DNA of 64,000 bases, from NCBI RefSeq assembly GCF_009017275.1, contig NZ_WBZC01000003.1:1-64000 (forward strand), written 5' to 3'. This document shows, one piece after another, positions 36,356 to 45,228 of the stretch (positions are counted from its first letter, which is position 1; the number at the start of each line of letters is the position of its first letter). This DNA comes from Alkaliphilus pronyensis. Lineage in GTDB: Bacteria; Bacillota; Clostridia; Peptostreptococcales; Natronincolaceae. Under the pieces are notes generated by a model that was not told the DNA's origin, searched no databases, and was given only the letters and a program-made list of their open reading frames with translations. Position numbers and translations under genes: made by a program.

Positions 36356-37918
36356 GTGGAAAATATAAACCTAACTAATTATAATATTGTTGATACCTTT
36401 AAGGAAACAGAAAAGCAGAAAATATATATTGGTAACAGCCTAGAGATAGATAAAAAAATGGTTATTATAAATGCTATAAATGATAGGTCTATTATGGATG
36501 AAATAAAGGCTATAGAAGAGTCATTTCTTTTATCTACACTAAATAACCTTGTAGATATAAAAAAAGAAGAGGATAAAATAATTTTAATAACAACCCTGAA
36601 TGATGCAACACCGCTGGAAGCCTATGTTGAAGACAATACCTTATCCTTGAAGGAACGTATGGATTTAGTACTGGAGTATCTAAAGCATATAGTTAAATAT
36701 GACCAACTGAGTAATACCCTAAAGAGTATGCTGGTGGACGAAGCACAGGTGGTTGTAGAGAAAAATGGCAGGCTAGCCTTTGATGAAGTATTAATTATTG
36801 ATAGCGAGGAAAATACTTTAGATTTTGGCTCAATAGCAAGAAAAATTGGAACAGTATTTTATAAAATATTGTTTTACGATGGTATAGAGACCAATAATCC
36901 TATGATTACAGAGGAGCTAAATAGGTTTATAGATGACCTTCAACATAATAATCAAGCCTTTAATAGCATAGAAGGATTAATGGAGGAGTATAGAAAGCAC
37001 TATATATATTACATATGTATGAATAATATTAATAAAGAGGAAGATAATGAGTTACCAAAGAAAAAACCTTTTTCAGGCTTTGAATATGGTGGTAAGCCTA
37101 AAACTAGCAAAACAAAAAATGCAGTTATAGTTTCCTTTATACTTATCCTAATGATAATAGGTATTGCTTTAGGAATGAGGCATTTAACACCAGTAGAAAC
37201 CCTCCAGCAGCCCTCAGAGGAAGAAACTAATATAGCAAAACCTATTGCTGAATTTACAGTAGAAAAGGATGGACCCCATTGGAGATTTATAAGCAATAGT
37301 ACACCTTCAAAAAACAACACTATAGATGAATACACCTGGGAAATCAGAAAAAATGGTATATTATTGAAGGCTTTAAAAGATAAGGATTTAAAATTAGACT
37401 TCAAAGAATCTGGAATATATGAGGTTTCACTTCAGGTTAGAGACAGCAACAATGAATGGAGTGATAAATTTTCAAAACACGTAGAAATTACGCTAGAAGA
37501 TAGTGAAGAAAATGCAGAAGGCAATATATCATCAAAGAACCTTTACACAATAAACTATAAAGAGGATGAAATTACAATAGATACTAGTATTTTTAGAAAG
37601 GACAGTTTTTCCTACAGAATTGACAATAATACAACGTCAGCTGTTCTAGCCTTAGAGGATATCGAAATTGAATCCGGTGGTTTTTTAACCTTTTGGATTT
37701 TAGGTACTAAAGATGATAAAGTTAATATAGATATACAGCTGTTTGACAAAAACCAGAAATTAACTGGAGCTGATAGTATTACCCACAAGCTACAATCCCA
37801 TAATAATTGGGAAATGGTAACACTCCAAGTGGCACAAGCAAGTAAAGTAAGAATTGTACTGTCACAATTCAGCAACACATTATGGATAGATGATATACAG
37901 TTAGAACTATTGAAATAA
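36356..37918 (+). CDS. Kinase-like/PKD-domain membrane protein of unknown function
   Basis: A 520-residue protein with four parts. Residues 1-215 resemble a Ser/Thr protein kinase in layout (NYNIVDTFKETEKQKIYIGN as a degenerate N-lobe, a helical C-lobe from TLSLKERMDLVLEYLKHI), but no glycine loop, HRD or DFG is seen, so it would be a pseudokinase. A basic linker precedes one membrane helix (about 256-280). Outside, residues ~295-380 look PKD-like (WRFISNSTPSKNNTIDEYTW to YEVSLQVRDSNNEW), and the last ~130 form a beta-rich, carbohydrate-binding-like module. GTG start. I know no characterised homologue; an envelope sensor or scaffold is a guess. Confidence 0.6.
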   Translation: MENINLTNYNIVDTFKETEKQKIYIGNSLEIDKKMVIINAINDRSIMDEIKAIEESFLLSTLNNLVDIKKEEDKIILITTLNDATPLEAYVEDNTLSLKERMDLVLEYLKHIVKYDQLSNTLKSMLVDEAQVVVEKNGRLAFDEVLIIDSEENTLDFGSIARKIGTVFYKILFYDGIETNNPMITEELNRFIDDLQHNNQAFNSIEGLMEEYRKHYIYYICMNNINKEEDNELPKKKPFSGFEYGGKPKTSKTKNAVIVSFILILMIIGIALGMRHLTPVETLQQPSEEETNIAKPIAEFTVEKDGPHWRFISNSTPSKNNTIDEYTWEIRKNGILLKALKDKDLKLDFKESGIYEVSLQVRDSNNEWSDKFSKHVEITLEDSEENAEGNISSKNLYTINYKEDEITIDTSIFRKDSFSYRIDNNTTSAVLALEDIEIESGGFLTFWILGTKDDKVNIDIQLFDKNQKLTGADSITHKLQSHNNWEMVTLQVAQASKVRIVLSQFSNTLWIDDIQLELLK

Positions 37919-38064
37919 TGGCTATAAAATTATTACATTTATAGTCATTATATTTTTGTCATTTTATTTAGCAATAATGTTTTCCTTACCCCAATAAAAT
38001 GTTGTATAATATAGGCAAGTTTAATAAGTAAACACATTTCATACAATTTTAAGGGGGTTATATT

Positions 38065-39003
38065 TTGAATCAAAGAAGATTAGGTAATATAGCTGTAATA
38101 TCTGCTATAATCATTTTTTCACTTAATTTTATTAGTATGAAATATCTTGTTAAGTATATTCCTCCCTTTGGTTTGATTTTTTTGAGATTTGCATTGGCTT
38201 CAATATTTTTTAACATAGTTATTTTATTCAGAAAAGAGAAGCATATAATAAAAAAGGATGACAAAAAAAAGGTTGTTTTAGCAGGCTTTGTGGGAATAGT
38301 AATATACTACTGCTTTCAAACTATAGCCCTAATCTATATATCAGCCTCACTTGCAGCCCTTATATGTGGTTTAATACCAATTTTCACTTTGCTTACTAAG
38401 GTTTTTATTGATAAGAGAAGGCTAGCTTTATCTGAGCTATTAATATTCTTAATATCAATAGTAGGGGTGTTTTTAGTATTAGATATGGGATTAAAGGAGC
38501 TATTCAGTTCCTCAGAAATAATAGGATTCTTATATATGCTACTGGCGGTTTTAAGTTGGATAGTATACACAATACTAACATACAGCCTGCAGAACAGTTA
38601 CGATACCCTTACCTTAATTAGTAAGCAATTTAATGCTTCAACCATTATATTACTTATAATATCAATTATTGATCTTCCTAAAATGTTAATTGCCTTTAAG
38701 CAGGTTGAAATCTTACCTATACTAATTGGAAATCTACTTTTCGTAGGTATTATCTGTTCAGCATTAGGGTATTTCTTTTATATCTACGGTATGGAAAAAC
38801 TAGGTGTTGAAATTTCCTCACTATATATGAATTTACTACCGGCCTTAACTGCTATAATTAGCTATTTTGTTTTAGATGAAATCTTAAATACAAAGCAAAT
38901 TATTGGAATTGTAATTGTGCTCATTTGTCTTTATGTGAATGGATATATAGACTTAATGAAAGCAAAAAACAATACACCCAATACAGAGCTTCAAAAAGCC
39001 TAG
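38065..39003 (+). CDS. EamA/DMT-family transporter
   Basis: A 312-residue protein with ten predicted membrane helices in two EamA repeats (first ending near LVLDMGLKELF, second ending YVNGYIDLMKAKN). The family moves metabolites or amino acids across the membrane; the substrate cannot be inferred. TTG start behind AAGGGGG. The stop codon is embedded in the terminator stem. Confidence 0.9.
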   Translation: MNQRRLGNIAVISAIIIFSLNFISMKYLVKYIPPFGLIFLRFALASIFFNIVILFRKEKHIIKKDDKKKVVLAGFVGIVIYYCFQTIALIYISASLAALICGLIPIFTLLTKVFIDKRRLALSELLIFLISIVGVFLVLDMGLKELFSSSEIIGFLYMLLAVLSWIVYTILTYSLQNSYDTLTLISKQFNASTIILLIISIIDLPKMLIAFKQVEILPILIGNLLFVGIICSALGYFFYIYGMEKLGVEISSLYMNLLPALTAIISYFVLDEILNTKQIIGIVIVLICLYVNGYIDLMKAKNNTPNTELQKA

Positions 39004-39030
39004 ATTTGTAATAAATCTAGGCTTTTTGAA
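38990..39030. terminator. 18-bp perfect terminator hairpin
   Basis: TTCAAAAAGCCTAGATTT pairs perfectly with AAATCTAGGCTTTTTGAA around a 5-base loop. The arm contains the transporter TAG stop. With A/T runs on both arms, it can act in both directions. Confidence 0.85.
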
Positions 39031-39427
39031 CTTAACTGCTTTTAATTTTATTTAAGTTTTTTAACTTTCATTTTTGCTTTTAGTTTTTATTGTTCTTAAT
39101 TATGATTTGTAATTTTTAACTTTTAATTTTTAGTTTTTAATTACGTCTTCTTGTTTCCATATTACATATTCCATATTACCTATTCCATATTACCTATTCC
39201 TTATTACCTATTACCTATTACATATTACTTGCTTTTATGGTTTAACACTCAACATTCAACAATTCTTTTATGTTTTTCACTTTTCACTTTTCATTTTTAA
39301 TTCTTAATTCTATGATTGTCTTTTATCTTTTGATTTTTGATTTTTCCATTTTCAATTTAATCTTTTAGTTTTTCACTTTTCACTTTTCACTTTTCACTTT
39401 TAACTCTGCTTTTTATTTTTCAATTTG
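39031..39427. repeat. Low-complexity pyrimidine-rich intergenic tract
   Basis: About 400 bases on the plus strand are nearly all T, A and C, with nested short units: TTTTTAATTTTTAGTTTT near 39115, TATTACCTATTCCATATTACC near 39170-39230, CACTTTTCACTTTTCA in several runs near 39285 and 39372-39403. G is very rare. There is no coding frame and no regular spacer pattern, so it is not a CRISPR array. It lies between convergent genes, beyond the 3' end of the minus-strand DUF418 gene. Confidence 0.8.
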
Positions 39428-40666
39428 TTACAAGCTTCCTCCATAGGTCAAATACCGCCATACCCACTCAAAGGGTCCGTACTTGTATTTGCTCAACCAA
39501 GCTTTACTGAAGAATATTTGTCCAATATAAATTATAATGGTAATTAATATACCTGTTGCAAGATTGGCTTTATTTAACAGACCAAATCCATAGCCATAGA
39601 ATAATATTGAACATAGAATACATTGCACTAAATAATTTGTTAGTGCCATTTGTCCCATATAGCTTAGGGGCATAAGTAGGCTTTTGATGTTAGTTTTATG
39701 ATATAGAAGGACTAAGCTGGTAATATAAAACAATGATAGGAAAACAGTAGCTATCTCACTAAAGAAAGTTATAGAGCCACTATAAAACAGTCTATTAACA
39801 ACTATAGCCTCAAACTGAATTAGCACATAGACTAGGGTAGATAAAAGTCCTACTATACCAGCTGTTTTCCATACTTTTTTTATAAATCCTAAGTTACCTT
39901 TAATATCCTCAAATATTTTTCTTTTACCTACATAAAAACCAATAAGAAACATACCAAGAATCTTAGGTATTAACACAACAAGGCTCATTGCAACTAAGCT
40001 AAGTTCATTTTGCAATCTATAGGATACTACCTCTATAAATGAGCCATTACCATATACATCTAAGGATTCCTCCGCCTGCATTTGAGTTTGGGCATTATAT
40101 GCACTTATTGTTTCTTCATCAAGAAACTCATACATTAAATCATTTGATAGCATAAAGAAGCTGTACAATATAATTGAGATTGACAGTAGGGCTATCATCC
40201 AATTTCTTATAGTTTTAACCCTGCAGTTTTTAAATAGGATTAATAGAAAACCTATAATTCCGTATGCATGCAAAATATCTCCGAACCAAACTAATGTAAA
40301 ATTTAACATTCCAAAAAGAAATAGAAAAAATGAGCGTCTAGCAAAGAGTCTTCTTGGGCTATTTGTTTTCGCCTCAGCCCTATCCATAAATATATAAAAG
40401 CCTAAACCAAATAGAAAAGAAAAAATTGTGTAAAACTTACCCTCTGCAAATATTTGAATGAATAATGAAGATATTTTATCAGACAAGGCAGTAAGCTGTA
40501 GTGGATTAGCCAGAGGTGATACACCAGCTATCTCCTCCATTAAAGTTGAATTAAACATTGCGATGTTTACCAGCAGTACTCCAAAAAGTGCGAAGCCCCT
40601 TACTATATCCAATTCTTTAATTCTTTCCCCTGCCGACACTGGTTTAACAGTTTTTGTATTGGTCAA
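39428..40666 (-). CDS. DUF418-domain membrane protein
   Basis: About 412 residues with roughly ten membrane helices. It opens with the family motif RIKELDIVRGFALFGVLLVNI and ends with the DUF418 region (GQMALTNYLVQCILCSILFYG, then FSKAWLSKYKYGPFEWVWRYLTYG). TTG 40666 is chosen because AAAGGAGG lies just upstream, while the longer in-frame ATG at 40693 has no such site. Related to acyltransferase-like membrane proteins such as YeiB; no established function. Confidence 0.88.
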   Translation of the reverse strand: MTNTKTVKPVSAGERIKELDIVRGFALFGVLLVNIAMFNSTLMEEIAGVSPLANPLQLTALSDKISSLFIQIFAEGKFYTIFSFLFGLGFYIFMDRAEAKTNSPRRLFARRSFFLFLFGMLNFTLVWFGDILHAYGIIGFLLILFKNCRVKTIRNWMIALLSISIILYSFFMLSNDLMYEFLDEETISAYNAQTQMQAEESLDVYGNGSFIEVVSYRLQNELSLVAMSLVVLIPKILGMFLIGFYVGKRKIFEDIKGNLGFIKKVWKTAGIVGLLSTLVYVLIQFEAIVVNRLFYSGSITFFSEIATVFLSLFYITSLVLLYHKTNIKSLLMPLSYMGQMALTNYLVQCILCSILFYGYGFGLLNKANLATGILITIIIYIGQIFFSKAWLSKYKYGPFEWVWRYLTYGGSL

Positions 40667-40817
40667 TTTTATTCCTCCTTTTACCTTTTTCATAATTATA
40701 TCAAATAGTAAGAAACTTTAGTATCTACTTTTACAGAGGGATTGTTAAATATCATTTAAAAAAATAATATATATTATCAAAACAGCTGAATATCATAGCA
40801 TTTAAATTTACAAATAT

Positions 40818-40846
40818 ATAGTATATAATTATCTATAGTATATAAT
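40818..40846 (+). promoter_or_regulatory. Tandem ATAGTATATAAT boxes before rarD
   Basis: ATAGTATATAAT occurs twice, at 40818-40829 and 40835-40846, a 17-bp period. Each contains a TATAAT -10 hexamer, so there may be overlapping start sites. No good -35 is apparent. Confidence 0.35.
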
Positions 40847-40876
40847 ATTTAAACTATAAAGAGATGGGGTAAAGCA

Positions 40877-41827
40877 ATGGAAAACCAAGCTAGCTTAAGC
40901 AAAAATGACAACAAAAAAATAGGGATACTATATGGAACTATAGCCTTTATAGCATGGGGATTTCTTCCATTATATTGGAAGCTGTTAAATCAAATACCAG
41001 CCCTAGAGATATTAGCCCATAGAATAACCTGGTCCTTTGTATTTGTCACCATCCTCCTTTTATTAAAAGGGGATTTTAAAAGGCTGAAGGAAGTGTTTAA
41101 AAGCAGAAAAAATACAGTGTTAATAATTTTTGCCTCTGTATTTATAACAGTTAACTGGTTTACATATATTTGGTCAGTAAACTCTAATTATGTGGTGCAG
41201 GCAAGTATGGGCTATTATATCAATCCGTTGGTGGTATCCCTTTTAAGCATGCTAGTGTTAAAGGAGCGGTTTAATGCTGGACAAATGATAGCACTAATTC
41301 TTGCAACTATAGGTGTTTTAGTATTAACTATTCAGTATGGCAGAATTCCATGGATAGCATTAATATTAGCAACAACCTTTGCCTTTTATGGATTAACAAA
41401 AAAGCTTCTTACAGTTGACTCAATTACTGGATTAGCCCTTGAAACAATGATTATAACTCCTGCTGCTTTGTCCTTTATAATTTATAGACAAGTAACTGGA
41501 GTAGGCAGCTTATCAACTATTCCAATACCAGTATTGATTTTATTAATGCTTTCAGGTGTAGCTACTGCTACTCCCCTCCTTTGGTTTGCAAAGGGGGCAC
41601 AAATGGTGGAGCTTTCAACAATAGGCTTTTTACAGTATATAGCACCAACCATCAGCTTGTTTTTAGGAATATTTCTGTTTAAAGAGGAGTTTTCTCAAAC
41701 ACACTTTATTAGCTTTTCGTTTATTTGGGTAGCTTTAATAATTTATACTATATCCATAACAAGGGGTAATATATATAAAATAAAAGAAAAGTCAGAGGCT
41801 GTTTCTGCTAAAAAACCAAGCATGTAA
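40877..41827 (+). CDS. rarD: RarD-type EamA transporter
   Basis: A 316-residue protein with ten membrane helices. The N-terminal GTIAFIAWGFLPLYWKLL, LLAHRITWS-like ILAHRITWSFVFV and INWFTYIWSVN-like VNWFTYIWSVNSNYVVQASMGY regions are diagnostic for the RarD subfamily (first described as chloramphenicol-sensitive protein). Substrate unknown. Start ATG with GATGGGG upstream. Paralogous in fold to the transporter at 38065. Confidence 0.92.
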   Translation: MENQASLSKNDNKKIGILYGTIAFIAWGFLPLYWKLLNQIPALEILAHRITWSFVFVTILLLLKGDFKRLKEVFKSRKNTVLIIFASVFITVNWFTYIWSVNSNYVVQASMGYYINPLVVSLLSMLVLKERFNAGQMIALILATIGVLVLTIQYGRIPWIALILATTFAFYGLTKKLLTVDSITGLALETMIITPAALSFIIYRQVTGVGSLSTIPIPVLILLMLSGVATATPLLWFAKGAQMVELSTIGFLQYIAPTISLFLGIFLFKEEFSQTHFISFSFIWVALIIYTISITRGNIYKIKEKSEAVSAKKPSM

Positions 41828-41869
41828 TCAAAGAAGTTGTTTTCCAAAAGAAATTGAAGGGAGAATATT

Positions 41870-42051
41870 ATGGAATTAATTGATATACAACATAAAATAA
41901 AACAATTCACCAATGAAAGAAATCGGTCGTTCTCTTTTCGCTTATTTGCTTAGCAAATGAAACAGAAACAAATTTACAGGAAGCATTGTTTGGAGTTTTA
42001 GAAAAATATGAAAAAAGGTTTAAAGACAAAGGAAATATTGGGTCTTTATGA
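41870..42051 (+). pseudogene. Remnant of a MazG-like nucleotide pyrophosphohydrolase
   Basis: An ATG with AAGGGAG upstream opens MELIDIQHKIKQFTNERN, close in style to the N-terminus of small MazG-like pyrophosphohydrolases. The frame degenerates after residue 18 and stops at codon 28. A second frame then reads ETNLQEALFGVLEKYEKRF and stops at 42051, like the C-terminal helix of that family. The middle with the metal-binding EExxE/ExxD motifs is missing. The assignment rests on short resemblance only. Confidence 0.4.
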
Positions 42052-42088
42052 TATCAGCATAAATAAAATATAATAGTGAGGTGTCTAC

Positions 42089-43495
42089 ATGAGAAAAACT
42101 ATATGGAGTATGATTATAATAATTGTAGCTGTTACTATCTTTACCAGCACTGCTTTCTCTAACTCTGGTCCTGTTTATTGGGGAGGGAAATCAGCTTCTG
42201 ATATATTGTTAGTTGATAGCAACTCACCTATAACTGTTACAAGTGAAAACCTAACCTTTGATTTTTCCAAAAATCAAATACCTGACCACACTATTCATGG
42301 GGAAGTTACTGCTGAGTATGTTATGGTTAATCCTACAAATGAAAGCCAGACTGTACTGATGGCTTTTCCTTTTATTTCACAAATTAGAAGCTTAACAACT
42401 GACGATGTACGAATATATGCTGATGACAAGCTGCTAGACTATGATATTTATATAGGAGATATTATTAGAAGCAGCGCAACAGAAAGTAATAAAGAATCAA
42501 CCTTTAGCTTTACTAATATAGTTAATAACATCACAAATGAGCCCTATAAAGCAGAGAGCTTTGCCAAAAATGAAAGGAGGAGGCTCTATACCTTTAAGGT
42601 AACGCCAACCACTGAGGAAAGAATTAATTTTACGGTAGATTTCTCCTTTAACCATAAGGATACCAAAATAGTATCGGATGGATTTAATAGGTATGAGAGA
42701 AAAGGTGATGAAGTCAAAATTGCAGCATGGTGCTATGAAGAAGAAAGCCTAGAGCTATTCCTATTGGGAAAAGATGTTGATTTTGAAGTAAATGCATATT
42801 CTGATGGTGAACTAAGTGAAGAGACAGACCTGTTTACATATAATGTTACTACTGAAGAAGTTGAATTAGAGTCATATATAATGGATTATATTGGAGAGGA
42901 AAATCAAGCTGCAAATAAAGAAATGTTTGCAGATTCACAAATATATAACTTGTATGCACAGTCTTTAGATGAGCTATTTTCACATGGAAATGGATACTGC
43001 GTTGAGTTTGATATAATAGAGCAACAACATTTTCAACGATTATTAACCCTTGCTTATACTGTTGAATTTCCACCCAACAGTGAAAAAAAGGTATCGGTTA
43101 ATTATATGACAACTGGAACAATGGATAAAACAGAAACCGTTTATCCCTTATATACCTTTGACTATATTTTAAATCCTGCAAAAAATTGGAGGGATTTTAA
43201 GAATCTAAATGTTAAGATAATACCTCACCCAGATGCACAATATTTAGTGGAGAGTAATATTGAGTTCATAAAGGAAGAAAACAACACATATACTGCAAAG
43301 CTTGAGAATCTACCAGAAAATGATCTTACCTTTACTTTGTATTCTGACGAAGAAATCACAGCTATAGATAGATTAGCAGGTGACATATATAATAGGTTTG
43401 GCTATCTAACCCCCATTGTAATAATACTAATAGTTTTAACAATAGTAACATTAATTATTGTGGCAATTATAAGAAAAAAACAGCATAAAGCTTAG
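42089..43495 (+). CDS. Exported, C-terminally anchored protein of unknown function
   Basis: A 468-residue protein with a signal peptide (residues ~5-24, ending STAFS) and one C-terminal membrane helix (about 437-460) with a basic tail RKKQHK. The ~410-residue external part is beta-rich and acidic, beginning NSGPVYWGGKSASDILLV. I do not recognise a family; the lumen-side layout suggests an adhesion or sensor protein. It stands alone before a terminator. Codon use looks like its neighbours. Confidence 0.65.
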   Translation: MRKTIWSMIIIIVAVTIFTSTAFSNSGPVYWGGKSASDILLVDSNSPITVTSENLTFDFSKNQIPDHTIHGEVTAEYVMVNPTNESQTVLMAFPFISQIRSLTTDDVRIYADDKLLDYDIYIGDIIRSSATESNKESTFSFTNIVNNITNEPYKAESFAKNERRRLYTFKVTPTTEERINFTVDFSFNHKDTKIVSDGFNRYERKGDEVKIAAWCYEEESLELFLLGKDVDFEVNAYSDGELSEETDLFTYNVTTEEVELESYIMDYIGEENQAANKEMFADSQIYNLYAQSLDELFSHGNGYCVEFDIIEQQHFQRLLTLAYTVEFPPNSEKKVSVNYMTTGTMDKTETVYPLYTFDYILNPAKNWRDFKNLNVKIIPHPDAQYLVESNIEFIKEENNTYTAKLENLPENDLTFTLYSDEEITAIDRLAGDIYNRFGYLTPIVIILIVLTIVTLIIVAIIRKKQHKA

Positions 43496-43572
43496 GTTTG
43501 AGGATAGTTTATATTAAAATTTAGTATCTATATAGGAACCTAGAGGATTATATGGTATTATATAATAAATAA

Positions 43573-43602
43573 ATGTTAAAGGGGGTAATTAACATTTTTT
43601 TT
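43573..43602 (+). terminator. Terminator downstream of 42089 gene
   Basis: ATGTTAA pairs with TTAACAT around AGGGGGTAA, followed by a run of eight T. The rest of 43496-43680 has no gene. Confidence 0.7.
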
Positions 43603-43680
43603 ATTGGTGGAAAAAGCTTTAAATGCAATATTACTCTTAAGGTAGAGTTTGAAGAACTATGAAGAAGACAACAGCTTGTA

Positions 43681-43806
43681 TATAAAGGAAACTTAGTTCA
43701 GATGGAGTTTAACCCCACCTGAACTCTAGTTCCGTTTACTTTCTAGCTTGGCGGCACTTATCCCTCGCTTAAGAAGCGGATGTGTTAGTAACGCCGCTGA
43801 GATAAA
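43681..43806. repeat. Dispersed structured repeat, near-complete copy A
   Basis: Aligns along its whole length with the copy at 49833-49959 (about 80% by eye). First hairpin: AGTTCAGATGGAG with CCCCACCTGAACT, two A-C mismatches that become G-U pairs on the minus strand. Second part: GGCGGCACTTATC, hairpin around CGCTTAAGAAGCG, then TTAGTAACGCCGCTGAGATAA. GCGGC/GCCGC and TTATC/GATAA cross, so a pseudoknot is possible. It ends 15 bases before the trkA ATG, whose ribosome site GGAGG directly follows it. Confidence 0.8.
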
Positions 43807-43821
43807 ATGGAGGTTGTTTAA

Positions 43822-45228
43822 ATGTATGTTATTATTGTTGGAGCAGGTAAACTAGGGTATAAATTAGCAGAATCATTTTCCCATGTAAATAATAATGTTG
43901 TGATTGTAGATACAGATAACGGAGCTTTACAACGTGTAAGTAATCATATAGATTTACTCACGGTTAAAGCCAATGGTGTAAAGTTATCTGTTTTAGAAGA
44001 GTTAGGTGTAAAAAATGCTGATTTACTAATATCTGTAACAAGTAGTGATGAAACAAATATGTTAATTTGTACAACAGCAAAAAAGCTTGGCTGTAAAAGA
44101 GTTATTGCCCGTATTCGAAATCCAGAGTATGGTAATCAAATGGATTTTGTTAAAAATAAACTGGAAATAGATTACATTGCAAATCCTGAATTAGAGACAG
44201 CCAAAGAAATAACTAAATATTTACTGAAGGGCGATGCCATACACATGGAGGATTTTGCTCGAGGTAAAGTTGTTATGGCAGATTTCCGCGTAAATAGCCT
44301 TAACAATATGAAGGGTAAAAAGCTTAAAGAGCTTGAGATATCTAAACCTGTCTTAATTGTTGCTATATCAAGAGATGGTGAAATGATAATACCCCATGGT
44401 GATACTGAATTAACACAAAGAGATATTATATACGTTATTGGAGAGAAGGAAAATATTAATACCTTTTCTAAGTTTTGGGGCGCGCCTGTAGAACGAAAGC
44501 ATGTAAAAAAAGCTATGATATTAGGTGGGGGAAAGGCTGGATTCTATCTTGCAAGAAAGCTTATAGCTAGTGGAGTTTCAGTGAAAATAATTGAAAGAAA
44601 TAAAGAAAGATGTAAATATTTAGTGGAAGAACTCAATAATGCATTAGTAATACAAGGAGATGCTACAGATCAACAGCTTATTTTAGACGAAAACATTTCA
44701 GATATGGATGCTTTAATATTATTAACTGGCTATGATGAGGAAAATCTTCTTCTATCACTTTTAGGTAAAAAATACGGAGTCAGCAAAGTAATAGCTAAGG
44801 TTAGCAGACCAAATTATATACCAATTATTGAACAGCTGGGAATAGATGTGGCAATAAATCCTATAATGATAACAGCTGGTGGTATATTAAGGTATGTACA
44901 AGGTGGGAAGGTTGAATCCATTTCAATGCTATTGGGAGGACAGGCAGAGGTACTTGAAATAATTGCTCCAAATAATTCTAAAGTTATAGGAGTACCCTTA
45001 TCCAAGCTGGAGCTGCCAAAGGGAATTATAATTGGAGCTATAGTAGATAATGGTAAAGTTACTATTCCTAATGGAAATTCAATTATAAATCCAGGAAACC
45101 GCTTAGTTGTATTCTGTCTACAATCGGAGATAAGCTCACTAGATAAGTACTTTTATAGAACCAAAGGGGGACTACTAGATGAACTACAGAAGAGTTTTAA
45201 AGGTCTTAGGAAGTCTGCTTCTATTTGA
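43822..45228 (+). CDS. trkA: Trk potassium uptake regulatory protein TrkA
   Basis: A 468-residue cytosolic protein with two RCK (TrkA-N plus TrkA-C) units. The first NAD-binding Rossmann motif is VGAGKLGYKLAE at residue 6, the second LGGGKAGFYLARKL near 234; each is followed by a TrkA-C segment. It gates the TrkH channel in response to nucleotide. Its last 50 bases overlap trkH in another frame, so the two are translationally linked. No c-di-AMP riboswitch is seen upstream; the dispersed repeat occupies that place. Confidence 0.95.
   Translation: MYVIIVGAGKLGYKLAESFSHVNNNVVIVDTDNGALQRVSNHIDLLTVKANGVKLSVLEELGVKNADLLISVTSSDETNMLICTTAKKLGCKRVIARIRNPEYGNQMDFVKNKLEIDYIANPELETAKEITKYLLKGDAIHMEDFARGKVVMADFRVNSLNNMKGKKLKELEISKPVLIVAISRDGEMIIPHGDTELTQRDIIYVIGEKENINTFSKFWGAPVERKHVKKAMILGGGKAGFYLARKLIASGVSVKIIERNKERCKYLVEELNNALVIQGDATDQQLILDENISDMDALILLTGYDEENLLLSLLGKKYGVSKVIAKVSRPNYIPIIEQLGIDVAINPIMITAGGILRYVQGGKVESISMLLGGQAEVLEIIAPNNSKVIGVPLSKLELPKGIIIGAIVDNGKVTIPNGNSIINPGNRLVVFCLQSEISSLDKYFYRTKGGLLDELQKSFKGLRKSASI

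Noticed and set aside
39280-39420. CRISPR-like array from repeated CACTTTTCACTTTTCA units
   Set aside because: Units are 7 bases, drift freely, and there are no constant repeats of 24-37 bases with unique spacers, nor cas genes nearby.
43658-43684. Short frame MKKTTACI before the repeat, like a leader peptide
   Set aside because: Its ribosome site is poorly spaced and no hairpin pair sequesters the trkA start, unlike the leader at 19237.
43600-43820. c-di-AMP riboswitch upstream of trkA
   Set aside because: The conserved ydaO-type core is not seen; the sequence is the dispersed repeat, which also occurs before unrelated genes.
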